From: Lichenicola sp964247755
GTDB lineage: Bacteria; Pseudomonadota; Alphaproteobacteria; Acetobacterales; Acetobacteraceae
Assembly: GCA_964247755.1 (NCBI GenBank)
Contig: CAXTVX010000001.1
Location: 310,001 to 374,000 of the forward strand
Direction of reading: 5' to 3'
DNA: 64,000 nucleotides
This document shows positions 15,068-26,649 of the stretch, one piece after another. Position 1 is the stretch's first letter. Every line of letters begins with the position of its first letter. The position numbers and the translations under genes were made by a program. The notes beneath the pieces were generated by a model that made no database searches, had not been told where the DNA came from, and saw only the letters and a list, made by a program, of their open reading frames with translations.

Positions 15068-17284
15068 TCAGGCGAGGGCCGGCAGCCGGTCGAGATGCTT
15101 GTCGAGCGTGATCGGGTAGTCGCGCACCCGGACCCCGGTGGCGTTGTAGACCGCGTTGGCGACCGCCGCGCCGACGCCGCACAGGCCGAGCTCGCCCACG
15201 CCCTTCGCCTTCATCGGGGACACCTTGTCGTCGGCTTCCTCGAGGAAGATCACCTCCTGGTGCGGGATGTCGGCATGGACCGGCACCTCGTAGCCGGCGA
15301 GGTCGTGGTTGACGAAGAAGCCGCGACGGGTGTCGACGGCCAGCTTCTCCATCAGCGCCCCGCCCACGCCCATGGTCATCGCCCCGATCACCTGGCTGCG
15401 CGCGGACTTGGGATTGAGGATGCGGCCGGCGGCACAGACGGCCAGCATCCGCCGCACCCGGACCACCCCGGTGAAGCGGTCGACGCCGACCTCGGTGAAG
15501 TGCGCGCCGAAGGTCGACTGCTGGTAGGTCTCGCCCAGGCTGCCCCACTCCATGGTGTCCTCGGCGACCAGGTCGCCGTCGCGGGCCGCCTCGGCGAGAT
15601 CGGCCGTGCGGTTGCCGCTGCGCACCGTGCCGCCCTCGAACACCGCGTCGTCCGGGTAGCCCAGCCGCTGCGCCACCGCCTGACGCAGCTTCACGCAGGC
15701 CGCGTAGACGCCGGAGGTCGAGCTGTTCGCGCCGAACTGCCCGCCCGATCCGGATGACACCGGGAAGGCGGAGTCGCCCAGCCTCACCACCACCCGGTCC
15801 AGCGGCACGCCCATCATCTCGGCCGCGGTCTGGGCGATGATGGTGTAGCTGCCGGTGCCGATGTCGGTCATGTCGGTCTCGACGACGACGTCGCCGCTGC
15901 GCTCCAGCCGGACGCGTGCGGCGGAGGCAAGGTTCATGTTGTTGCGGAACGCCGTCGCCATGCCCATGCCGACCAGCCAGCGGCCGTCGCGCATGCGACC
16001 CGGCACGGCCTCGCGGCCATTCCAGCCGAAGCGACGGGCGCCCTCCCGCAGGCAGCCGACGAGGTCGCGTTGCGAGAACGGCCGCCCCGGCTTCTCCGGA
16101 TCGACCTGCGTGTCGTTCCTGACCCGGAACTCGACCGGGTCGATGCCGAGCTTCTCCGCCATCTCGTCCATGGCGATCTCCAGCGCCATCAGGCCGGGCG
16201 CCTCGCCCGGCGCGCGCATGGCGTTACCTTCGGGCAGGTCGAGCACCGCGAGCCGCATCGAGGTCAGCCGGTTGGCGCCGGCGTAGAGCAGCTTGGTCGG
16301 GCTGGTGGCGGTCTCGGGCTGACCCTGCGGCTGGTCGCCGGAGCCGCTTTCGTGGGCGATCGCGGTGATGACGCCGTCATGCGTGGCGCCCAGTCGGATG
16401 CGCTGCACCGTCGCGGGCCGGTGCGTCGTGTTGTTCATGATGAATGGGCGTGGCAGCGCCACCTTGACCGGCCGCCGCGCCGCCCTGGCTCCCAGCGCCG
16501 CCATGACCGCATCGGTGCGGAGGAACAGCTTGCCGCCGAAGCCGCCGCCGACGAACGGCGACAGGAAGCGGATCTTGTCCTTCGGCATGCCGAGCGTGGT
16601 GGCGAGGTCGCCGCGCCCCCAGTCGATCATCTGGTTCGAGGTCCAGATCGTCAGCCGGTCGCCGTCCCAGGCCGCGATGGAGGCGTGCGGCTCCATCATC
16701 GCGTGGCTCTGGTCGGGCGTGGTGTAGCTTTGGTCGAGCCTGACCGGTGCGTCGGCGAAGGCCTGCTCGAACTGGCCGACACGGTCGACGGCGGGCGCGG
16801 AACTGCCTTCGTCGGTCGAGCCGCCGGTGAGCGGTGCCGTCCGGAGCGCCTCGACCAGGTCGAAGCGGCCGTCCTCCTGCGCATAGTCGACCGCGATCAG
16901 CGCGGCTGCGGCGCGTGCCTGCTCGAAGGTCTCGGCGACCACCACCGCGATCGCCTGGTGGTAGTGCTCGATCTCCGGGCCGCCGAGCAGCCTGGCGGTG
17001 TTGAACTGGCCCTTGCCGAGCCGGCCGGCCTCCCGTGCCGTGACGACGGCCAGCACGCCGGGCGCGGCCTTGGCCTGGCGCAGGTCGATCGAGCGGATCC
17101 GTCCCTTGGCGATCGCGGATCCCAGGATCCAGCCATAGGCCGGATTGGCGACGTCATGGTGGTGCTCGTAGGCGTAGGGCGCGGTGCCGGTGGTCTTCAG
17201 CGGCCCGTCGATGCGGTCGTGCGGCTTGCCGATCACCGTCATGCGGTCGATCGGGTTGGTCCCGGCGGGGGTGTCGAACTTCAT
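15068..17284 (-). CDS. paoC: Aldehyde oxidoreductase molybdenum-binding subunit (PaoC-like)
   Basis: A 738-aa xanthine-oxidase-family large subunit that holds the molybdopterin cofactor and oxidises the substrate. Recognisable are the entry segment GKPHDRIDGPLKTTGTAPYAYE, the Moco contact GGGFGGKLF, MRAPGEAPGLMALE and the terminal GVGELGLCGVGAA, whose Glu is the expected catalytic base. Length equals the E. coli YagR/PaoC class. Its start overlaps the paoB stop by 4 nt (ATGA). Last gene of a three-subunit operon; the complex is expected in the periplasm, detoxifying or using aldehydes. Confidence 0.9.
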   Translation of the reverse strand: MKFDTPAGTNPIDRMTVIGKPHDRIDGPLKTTGTAPYAYEHHHDVANPAYGWILGSAIAKGRIRSIDLRQAKAAPGVLAVVTAREAGRLGKGQFNTARLLGGPEIEHYHQAIAVVVAETFEQARAAAALIAVDYAQEDGRFDLVEALRTAPLTGGSTDEGSSAPAVDRVGQFEQAFADAPVRLDQSYTTPDQSHAMMEPHASIAAWDGDRLTIWTSNQMIDWGRGDLATTLGMPKDKIRFLSPFVGGGFGGKLFLRTDAVMAALGARAARRPVKVALPRPFIMNNTTHRPATVQRIRLGATHDGVITAIAHESGSGDQPQGQPETATSPTKLLYAGANRLTSMRLAVLDLPEGNAMRAPGEAPGLMALEIAMDEMAEKLGIDPVEFRVRNDTQVDPEKPGRPFSQRDLVGCLREGARRFGWNGREAVPGRMRDGRWLVGMGMATAFRNNMNLASAARVRLERSGDVVVETDMTDIGTGSYTIIAQTAAEMMGVPLDRVVVRLGDSAFPVSSGSGGQFGANSSTSGVYAACVKLRQAVAQRLGYPDDAVFEGGTVRSGNRTADLAEAARDGDLVAEDTMEWGSLGETYQQSTFGAHFTEVGVDRFTGVVRVRRMLAVCAAGRILNPKSARSQVIGAMTMGVGGALMEKLAVDTRRGFFVNHDLAGYEVPVHADIPHQEVIFLEEADDKVSPMKAKGVGELGLCGVGAAVANAVYNATGVRVRDYPITLDKHLDRLPALA

Positions 17285-18234
17285 GCGGCTCGGGCCTCGG
17301 AGATCGCCGCCGCGAGCGTTCGTTCGACCAGCGGCAGCTTGAACGCGTTCCCGGGCGTGGGCTCGGCTCCGGCGAGCAGCCGCCCTGCGACGGCGCCCGC
17401 CCCTTCCGGCAGCGACGCCTCGGCTGCCTCGCGGCGCCATGGCTTGTGCGCGACGCCGCCGAGCGCCACCCGGCCGGTGCCGTCCTTCTGGATCACTGCC
17501 GCCACCGAGACGATCGCGAAGGCATAGGAGGCGCGGTCGCGCACCTTCTCGTAGAGGTGGATGCCGCCGAGCGGCTTCGGCAGCGTCACCGCGGTGATCA
17601 GCTCGCCCGGAGCCAGCGCCGTCTCGATGTGCGGGGTGTCTCCCGGCAGGCGGTGGAAGTCGGCGATCGGGATGGCCCGGGTCCGTCCCTGCGCGTCGAC
17701 CGTCTCGATCGTCGCATCCAGCACCCGCATCGCCACCGCCATGTCGGAGGGGTTCGTCGCGATGCAGGCGGCACTGGTGCCGATGACGCCGAGCTGGCGC
17801 GAGTAGCCGCCGATGGCGGCGCAGCCGGCGCCGGGGCTGCGCTTGTTGCAGGGCATGTTGGTGTCATAGAAATACGGGCAGCGGGTGCGCTGGAGCAGGT
17901 TGCCCGCGGTGGTGGCCTTGTTGCGCAGCTGCCCGCTGGCACCTGCCAGCAGCGCCCGGCTCAGCACGCCGTAGTCGCGGCGCACACGCAGGTCGGCGGC
18001 AAGATCGGTGTTCCTCACCAGCGCGCCGATCCTGAGCCCCCCGTCCGCGGTGTCCTCGATCGTGTCGAAGCCGAGGCCGTTCACGTCGATCAGGAGGGGC
18101 GGCGTCTCGATCTGCAGCTTCATGAGGTCGAGCAGGTTGGTGCCGCCGGCGATGAACCTGGCGCCGGGCGTCGCGGCCGCCTGTGCGGCGGCGTCCTTGT
18201 CCGAGGTCGCGCGCTGGTAGGCGAAGGCCTTCAT
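17281..18234 (-). CDS. paoB: Aldehyde oxidoreductase FAD-binding subunit (PaoB-like)
   Basis: A 317-aa medium subunit that passes electrons from the iron-sulfur and molybdenum centres to FAD. ARFIAGGTNLLDLMK is the FAD pyrophosphate loop and LRNKATTAGNLLQRT the second FAD contact. The insert from RTRCPYFYDTNMPCNK to GAGCAAIGG supplies the extra cysteines that in PaoB ligate a [4Fe-4S] cluster; this feature separates PaoB from ordinary xanthine dehydrogenase subunits. It overlaps both neighbours by 4 nt (ATGA). Confidence 0.9.
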   Translation of the reverse strand: MKAFAYQRATSDKDAAAQAAATPGARFIAGGTNLLDLMKLQIETPPLLIDVNGLGFDTIEDTADGGLRIGALVRNTDLAADLRVRRDYGVLSRALLAGASGQLRNKATTAGNLLQRTRCPYFYDTNMPCNKRSPGAGCAAIGGYSRQLGVIGTSAACIATNPSDMAVAMRVLDATIETVDAQGRTRAIPIADFHRLPGDTPHIETALAPGELITAVTLPKPLGGIHLYEKVRDRASYAFAIVSVAAVIQKDGTGRVALGGVAHKPWRREAAEASLPEGAGAVAGRLLAGAEPTPGNAFKLPLVERTLAAAISEARAA

Positions 18235-18869
18235 GCGGTCCTCCCGGCGATCTCGGCCATGGCGTCGGCGATGTTGGAATAGGCGCCGCAGCGGCAGATG
18301 TTGCCGCTCATCCGCTCGCGCATCTCGATGCTGGTGGCTTGCGGGTGCTCGGTCAGGCTGGCCGAGACGTGGCTGGGAATGCCGCGCCTGATCTCGTCGA
18401 GCACCGCGACCGCCGAGCAGATCTGCCCCGGCGTGCAGTAGCCGCACTGGTAGCCGTCATGCCTGATGAAGGCCGCCTGCATCGGGTGCAGGTGGTCCGG
18501 CGTGCCCAGCCCCTCGATCGTAGTGATCGCGTCGCCCTGATGCATGACGGCGAGGCTCAGGCAGGCGTTGATCCGCACCCCGTTGACCATCACCGTGCAG
18601 GCGCCGCACTGCCCGTGATCGCATCCCTTCTTGGTGCCGGTGAGATGGAGATGCTCCCGCAGGGCGTCGAGAAGGGTGGTGCGGGGATCGAGCGACAGGT
18701 CGCGCCGTTCGCCGTTCACGTCGAAGCCGACCGCCAGCGACGCAGGATCGTCGGGTGACGGTGAGTGCTCCGGGTTGGCGGTGGCCGGGGACGAGGCGAG
18801 GGCCGCGGTCGCGGCACTTCCGACCAGGACGCCGCGCCGCGAGATGTCCAGCCTGGGCAGGTCCGACAT
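18231..18869 (-). CDS. paoA: Aldehyde oxidoreductase [2Fe-2S] subunit with Tat signal (PaoA-like)
   Basis: A 212-aa small subunit. The twin-arginine signal SRRGVLVGSAATAALA (residues 10-25) sends the folded heterotrimer to the periplasm. The first cluster is bound by CDHGQCGAC plus a later Cys, the second by CGYCTPGQ and CRCG. This is the usual order of the XDH-family ferredoxin-like subunit. The start at 18867-18869 places the Tat motif near the N terminus; longer in-frame starts exist but lack this fit. First gene of paoABC, transcribed away from the sorbosone dehydrogenase. Confidence 0.92.
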   Translation of the reverse strand: MSDLPRLDISRRGVLVGSAATAALASSPATANPEHSPSPDDPASLAVGFDVNGERRDLSLDPRTTLLDALREHLHLTGTKKGCDHGQCGACTVMVNGVRINACLSLAVMHQGDAITTIEGLGTPDHLHPMQAAFIRHDGYQCGYCTPGQICSAVAVLDEIRRGIPSHVSASLTEHPQATSIEMRERMSGNICRCGAYSNIADAMAEIAGRTA

Positions 18870-19123
18870 GATGGCTTGATCCTTTCGCGGGTCCGATCGT
18901 CGTCCGCATCGTCTTGCGCCGGCACGCCGCAGGACCGGGAGCATGTCGTGGGCCATCGTGTCGCCCACAACGACAGCGAAGGGAAGGTGCCGGCCTCGGA
19001 ATGCGCGTCATGACGTATCGCGGGCAGCGCATCGTCGGTCGGGCGGCAACCGACTGGCCTCCGGTGCTTGTCGAACTCCTGCCGAACGGCGCAGGGTTCC
19101 TGGCTCCCGATGGACGGCCGCCG

Positions 19124-20530
19124 ATGCCCGGAACGATCGCCGCACCGCATATCCTGCGCTCCCGTCACGCCCTGGTCGCGTCCATCGTGGCCACGCTGCT
19201 CAGCAGCCCGGCAGCGTGGGCCAGCGACGATGGCGGTCCGGAACCGGTCCTGACCGGGCAGCGAGCCTACGGAGATTGGCACGACGATGCACCGGGCCGG
19301 CGACGGCAGCTCGGCCCGCAGGACATGCCCAGGCCGTTCGCCAGTCCCTCGGCCAGCAACACGCCGTCCGTCGTCGACCCGCCGGGGAACCTGGTTCCCA
19401 AGGTTCCGGCCGGCTATTCGGTGACCCGGTTCGCGACGCTGGACTATCCGCGGCTGGTCCGTGTGGCGCCGAACGGCGACATCTTCATCGCCGAGACGAG
19501 CGTCGGGACAATTCGCGTCCTTCGCGCTCCGGATGGCGCGCTGCATCCCGACCATGACGAGGTGTTCGCGAGCGGTCTCGAGGGACCGTTCGGGATCGCC
19601 TTCTACCCGCTGGGGGCGGATCCGCGCTGGGTCTACGTGGCGACGGTCAACACGGTCGTCCGCTTTCCGTATCGCTCCGGCGACCTCAAGCCGAGCGGGG
19701 CGCCGCAGACGATCGTCGCCAAGCTTGCCGCCAGCACGGGCTACCATACGACCCGCGACATCCGGTTCAGCCCGGACGGCAGACGGATGTTCGTGTCCGT
19801 GGGCTCCGGGTCCAACGCCGCGGGGGAGATGGAACGCAAGGCACCGCAGGAGATCCGGCAGTGGGAAGCGCAGACCGGTCCGGGTGCGGCGTGGGGACAC
19901 GAAGCCGGACGTGCGGACGTCCTGGCCTTCGATCCCGAGGGCGGACACCGACAGGTCTTCGCGACGGGCCTGCGCAACTGCGTGGGCCTGGCAATCCATC
20001 CCGTCACCGGCGATCTCTGGTGCTCCACCAACGAGCGCGACGGGATGGGGGACAACCTGGTTCCCGACTACGTCACGCGGGTGCGGGCGGGCGGCTTCTA
20101 TGGCTGGCCCTGGTACTATGTCGGCTCCAACCAGGATCCGCGTCACGCAGGCGAGCGGCCCGACCTCCTCGGTCGCGTGGCGGTGCCGGACGTGCTGATC
20201 CAGCCGCATTCCGCACCGCTGGCGATGACGTTCTACGGGGCGCCGCCTGGAGCCGTCGCGGCCTTCCCCGCCGAGTACGACGGGGACGCGTTCGTCGCCC
20301 TGCACGGCTCGTGGAACCGGGCCAGGCGCACCGGCTACAAGGTCATCCGCGTGCCGCTGCACGCCGGGGTGCCGGCCGGTGTCTACGAGGACTTCATGAC
20401 CGGGCTTGTCGTCGACGACGACGACGTCTGGGCCAGGCCGGTCGGGGTGGCCGTCGCCCACGACGGAGCGCTGCTGGTCACCGAGGACGGCAACGGCCTG
20501 ATGTGGCGGATCGCTTATCATCAGCGCTGA
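19124..20530 (+). CDS. Periplasmic PQQ-type sorbosone/glucose dehydrogenase-like beta-propeller
   Basis: From the chosen ATG the product is 468 aa with a signal peptide (ALVASIVATLLSSPAAWA). The body is a six-bladed propeller of the soluble glucose/L-sorbosone dehydrogenase family: VPAGYSVTRFATL, VAPNGDIFIAETS, GLEGPFGIAFYP, TTRDIRFSPDGRRMFVSVGSGSN, GLRNCVGLAIHP, GFYGWPWYYVG, HSAPLAMTFY and AFVALHGSWNR. These usually use PQQ to oxidise sugars or aldose derivatives in the periplasm. Starts at 19001 and 19010 are also in frame but would bury the signal. It is divergent from paoABC (about 250 bp shared upstream region) and followed 43 nt later by the beta-lactamase. Confidence 0.88.
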   Translation: MPGTIAAPHILRSRHALVASIVATLLSSPAAWASDDGGPEPVLTGQRAYGDWHDDAPGRRRQLGPQDMPRPFASPSASNTPSVVDPPGNLVPKVPAGYSVTRFATLDYPRLVRVAPNGDIFIAETSVGTIRVLRAPDGALHPDHDEVFASGLEGPFGIAFYPLGADPRWVYVATVNTVVRFPYRSGDLKPSGAPQTIVAKLAASTGYHTTRDIRFSPDGRRMFVSVGSGSNAAGEMERKAPQEIRQWEAQTGPGAAWGHEAGRADVLAFDPEGGHRQVFATGLRNCVGLAIHPVTGDLWCSTNERDGMGDNLVPDYVTRVRAGGFYGWPWYYVGSNQDPRHAGERPDLLGRVAVPDVLIQPHSAPLAMTFYGAPPGAVAAFPAEYDGDAFVALHGSWNRARRTGYKVIRVPLHAGVPAGVYEDFMTGLVVDDDDVWARPVGVAVAHDGALLVTEDGNGLMWRIAYHQR

Positions 20531-20573
20531 TCGGGCGACGCCGACCCTGCCGCAGCTTGCCGAAGGAGCCCGG

Positions 20574-21425
20574 ATGACCCCTGCCCTCACCCGCCGTGCG
20601 CTCGTGGCCGGCGTCTCGGCTTCGGTCGCAGTCGTTGCGGCGCCGGCGCGCGCGGTGACGGAGGATGCGATCGCCGCGATCGAGCGGAAGCGGGGCGGCC
20701 GTCTCGGGGTGTTCGTGCTCGACACCGGCAGCGGGCGCACGCTGGCGCATCGCGCGGACGAGCGCTTCCCGCTGCAGAGCACGTTCAAGGGTGTGCTCGC
20801 CGCCCTGGTGCTGTCGCGGGTCGATGCCGGGGTCGACGGGCTGGAGCGGTGGGTGCCGTATGGCGCCAGGGACCTGCTGCCGGTCTCGCCGATAACGAGC
20901 GCGCATCTGGCGCAAGGCAGGATGACGGTGGGCGGGCTGTGCCAGGCGATCCTGGAGCGGAGCGACAACGCGGCGGCGAACCTCCTGCTGGCGCGGGTCG
21001 GCGGGCCGGCGGCGCTGACCGCCTATGCGCGCCGGCTCGGCGACGGCGTGACGCGGTTCGACAGCTACGAGCTGGTCCGGAACTCCCTGACCACCGACTG
21101 CACCACACCGAGCGCCATCGCCGGGCTGGCGCAGACGGTCGTGCTCGGACCGGCGCTGAAGCCGGCGTCCCGCGCGCTGCTGGTGGGCTGGATGACGGCG
21201 AACGTGCCGGGACGGACCCGGCTGCGGGCGGGGTTTCCCGGCTGGACGGCATGCGACCGCACCGGCACCTCGGACGGGGTGTGCAACGACTACGCGGTGG
21301 CGTGGCCGCCCGGCCGGGCGCCGCTGGTCATGGCGGCCTACTACCATGCGCCGGGCCTGGAGCTGGAGCCGCAGGAGGCGGCGCTGCACGAGGTGGGCGC
21401 GGCGGTCGTGGCTTGGGCGGCCTGA
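20574..21425 (+). CDS. bla: Class A beta-lactamase with RTG motif and Tat-like signal
   Basis: A 283-aa protein carrying the full class A set. STFK holds the nucleophile Ser69, SDN is at 130-132, Glu166 lies in the omega-loop segment FDSYELVRNS, and DRTGTSD (229-231) takes the place of KTG. By coincidence native numbering nearly equals Ambler numbering. Arg for Lys in KTG is characteristic of the carbenicillinase (CARB/RTG) group. The N terminus TRRALVAGVSASVAVVAAPARA looks like a twin-arginine signal. Shine-Dalgarno GAAGGAGCCCGG precedes the ATG. Penicillin hydrolysis in the periplasm is likely; the spectrum cannot be read from sequence. Confidence 0.92.
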   Translation: MTPALTRRALVAGVSASVAVVAAPARAVTEDAIAAIERKRGGRLGVFVLDTGSGRTLAHRADERFPLQSTFKGVLAALVLSRVDAGVDGLERWVPYGARDLLPVSPITSAHLAQGRMTVGGLCQAILERSDNAAANLLLARVGGPAALTAYARRLGDGVTRFDSYELVRNSLTTDCTTPSAIAGLAQTVVLGPALKPASRALLVGWMTANVPGRTRLRAGFPGWTACDRTGTSDGVCNDYAVAWPPGRAPLVMAAYYHAPGLELEPQEAALHEVGAAVVAWAA

Positions 21426-21446
21426 GGCGGCGATGGCGGCCCGGGC

Positions 21447-22250
21447 TTATTGGCGACGGTAGACGGCGCGCTGCTTCTCGCCCGGGAGCTTGTCCATCCA
21501 GCTGGTCTCGATCAGGTCGCCTGCCTCGGACAGGGTGTCGATCCCGTCCTGGAACGGCCTGCCGGCCAGCGTGACGGTCCAGCGCAGCTCGCGGGCCGAC
21601 ACCCGACGCAACGTCAGGCGCGCGTCGGACGTGGCGCGTGGCCCCTGGTTGAGCGCAGCCGGCCCACCGGGCAAGGCCACGAAGTAGTTGCCGTCTTCCG
21701 GCGCGCCGATCCGGATCCGGCCGTCATCCAGCACCTTCAGGACGATCCTTGCAGGCACGTTGATCCCGGCCGTCCTGCTCCGCCAGGTGCCGGCCAGCCC
21801 CTGCCCGGTTCCGACCCGGTCCTCGACATCCTGCGACCGGTGCACGCCACCCTCCGGATCGACCGTGTCGGAGTCGATGACCAGGGTCCGCTGATCCGGC
21901 GTGACATGCAGGATGCTGCGCTCGAAGTCCCGGCCGTTGGCACGGTGGATGCGCAGCCAGGTCGACGGACCGACCGGCCTGATGCTGGTCGATCGGCCGG
22001 AAACGGTCGGATAGAAGCGCCCGTCGTCGCCGATGTCGAAGCGCACGGCGCCGAAGTCGAAACGGTAGCCGGTCCGCACCCGCTCGATCTCGATCGACTG
22101 CCCGGTCAAGGTGCTGCGGCCACGATCGAGGATCCAGGTTCCGGACCACGGCTCGGTGGCAGCGCGCGACCCGGTTGCCGATCCGGCCAGCGCCAGGAAC
22201 GCGATCAGGGCCAGGGTTCCACGACGTTCCAGTGTGCTGCTCCTGCTCAT
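21447..22250 (-). CDS. Secreted protein of unknown function, two similar beta-rich halves
   Basis: A 267-aa protein with a clear signal peptide (residues 1-30, ending GSATGSRAA). The mature part appears to contain two lipocalin-like or beta-sandwich segments, each opening with W-S/R-GTW or LAGTWRSR and followed by short strands. There are no catalytic motifs and no cysteines I can assign. Similar secreted proteins are annotated only as hypothetical. It is convergent with the beta-lactamase (21-nt gap) and lies downstream of ruvC on the same strand. Confidence 0.75.
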   Translation of the reverse strand: MSRSSTLERRGTLALIAFLALAGSATGSRAATEPWSGTWILDRGRSTLTGQSIEIERVRTGYRFDFGAVRFDIGDDGRFYPTVSGRSTSIRPVGPSTWLRIHRANGRDFERSILHVTPDQRTLVIDSDTVDPEGGVHRSQDVEDRVGTGQGLAGTWRSRTAGINVPARIVLKVLDDGRIRIGAPEDGNYFVALPGGPAALNQGPRATSDARLTLRRVSARELRWTVTLAGRPFQDGIDTLSEAGDLIETSWMDKLPGEKQRAVYRRQ

Positions 22251-22297
22251 GGGCTACCCCGGCCGGACCGTCCCCCGGGGCTGGGCGACGGACCGGT

Positions 22298-22810
22298 TCA
22301 GGCCATGCGGGTGCCGCTGGCGATACGCAGCCGGCTGGCGCGGTGGTGGGCGTGGCAGATCGCCACCGCCAGCGCGTCGGCGGCGTCGGCGCGCTTGATG
22401 GTCGCCCCGGGCAGCAGGCGACGGACCATCATCTCGACCTGGTCCTTGGTGGCGGCGCCGGTGCCGACCACGGCGCGCTTGACCTCCATCGCGCCGTACT
22501 CGGCGACGGCGATGCCGGCCAGGGCCGGGGCCAGCAGGGCGACGCCGCGGGCGTAGCCGAGCTTGAGGGTGGAGGAGCCGCTGCGGTTGACGTAGGTCTC
22601 CTCGACCGCCGCCTCGCTCGGCGCCCAGGCGTCGAACAGGGCGTTCAGCCCGGCATGCAGGGTCTTGAGCCGGTCGGGCACGCTGTCGGCGCCGTCGGTG
22701 GCGATCACCCCGTCGGCTAAATGGCGCAGCCGGTTGCCGTCCACCTCGATCAGGCCCCAGCCCATGAAGCGCAAGCCCGGATCGATGCCGAGCAGGCGGG
22801 TGGCGCTCAC
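22298..22810 (-). CDS. ruvC: Crossover junction endodeoxyribonuclease RuvC
   Basis: A 170-aa Holliday-junction resolvase. RNase H-fold acidic residues are visible: Asp10 in LLGIDPGLR, Glu in AVEETYVNRSG, and Asp in the terminal KRADAADALAVAICHAHH. The start is GTG and overlaps the yebC stop as GTGA, so the two are translationally coupled. No ruvA or ruvB follows in the window; the next gene encodes an unrelated secreted protein. Confidence 0.95.
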   Translation of the reverse strand: MSATRLLGIDPGLRFMGWGLIEVDGNRLRHLADGVIATDGADSVPDRLKTLHAGLNALFDAWAPSEAAVEETYVNRSGSSTLKLGYARGVALLAPALAGIAVAEYGAMEVKRAVVGTGAATKDQVEMMVRRLLPGATIKRADAADALAVAICHAHHRASRLRIASGTRMA

Positions 22811-23556
22811 GCGGACAAGCGTTCGGCCACCGCGTCGGGCAGGTCGAAGTTGGCGTAGACCGCCTGCACGTCGTCGTTGTCGTCGAGCGCGTCGATCAGC
22901 TTGAGCAGGGTGGCGCCGCGCTCCTCGTCCAGGGTCACCACGGTGCCGGGGCGCCAGTCGATCTTGGCGGTGTCCGGCGCGCCGAAGCGGGCGTCCAGGG
23001 CGTCGCGCACGGCAAACAGGCTGTCGGGGGCGCAGGTGATCTCGTGGCCGTCGGGGCTGCTCTCGACGTTGTCGGCGCCGGCTTCGATCGCGGCTTCCAG
23101 CATGTCGTCCTCGGTGGCGGCGGAGGCCGGATAGGTGACCAGCCCGAGCCTGGTGAACATGAACGACACCGAGTTGGTCTCGCCCAGGCTGCCGCCGTGC
23201 TTGGAGAACGCGGCGCGGACGTCGGAGGCGGTGCGGTTGCGGTTGTCGGTCAGCGCTTCCACGATCACCGCGACACCGGCGGGGCCGTAGCCCTCGTAGC
23301 GCACCTCGACGTAGTCCTCGCCACCGCCGGCACCGGTCGCCTTTTTTATCGCCCGCTCCACGGTGTCCTTGGGCATGTTGACCTTCTGCGCCGCAGACAG
23401 GGCGGCGCGCAGGCGCGGGTTGGACGTGGGGTCGGGCAGGCCGGAGCGCGCCGCCACGGTGATCTCGCGGATCGCCTTGGCGAACTGCCGGGCACGGCGG
23501 GCATCCTGCGCGCCCTTGCGGTGCATGATGTTCTTGAACTGGGAATGGCCGGCCAT
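22807..23556 (-). CDS. YebC/PmpR family DNA-binding regulatory protein
   Basis: A 249-aa TACO1/YebC-family protein. It begins with the invariant MAGHSQFKNIMHRKGAQDARR and contains AAQKVNMPKDTVERAIKKA, YEGYGPAGVAVIVEALTDNRNRT and FSKHGGSLGETNSVSFMF. Members act as transcription regulators or help ribosomes through proline stretches; which applies here is not decidable. The yebC-ruvC order is common in alphaproteobacteria. It lies 25 nt after secA. Confidence 0.95.
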   Translation of the reverse strand: MAGHSQFKNIMHRKGAQDARRARQFAKAIREITVAARSGLPDPTSNPRLRAALSAAQKVNMPKDTVERAIKKATGAGGGEDYVEVRYEGYGPAGVAVIVEALTDNRNRTASDVRAAFSKHGGSLGETNSVSFMFTRLGLVTYPASAATEDDMLEAAIEAGADNVESSPDGHEITCAPDSLFAVRDALDARFGAPDTAKIDWRPGTVVTLDEERGATLLKLIDALDDNDDVQAVYANFDLPDAVAERLSA

Positions 23557-23581
23557 GATCGCCTGTTCCGTGCTGGCCGCG

Positions 23582-26350
<2,769 letters not shown>

Positions 26351-26649
26351 GCAGGCCTTCCGGATGGCGTCCGCCCACGGCGCTGCCTGGAAGCCGGCCC
26401 CGACGACACCGGACCCGGCGCGCCACCGCCCCGGACCCGTTGCCCCGGACTTGCCGCCCAGACCGGGCCGCTTGCGCGCGATCGATATGTCCGGCGGCGG
26501 CCGGGCGTCACGCGGTGTTCAGATAGGACCGGGGCCGCCGCCGGTCAACCAATCCCGCCCCGACGGCGGCCCTGCCCAAGGGCGTCGCTTGTGACGGCGG
26601 CGCAGTTTTGCCATCATCGGCCCACGCGTCACTCGAGGGTTCCTTGTCC

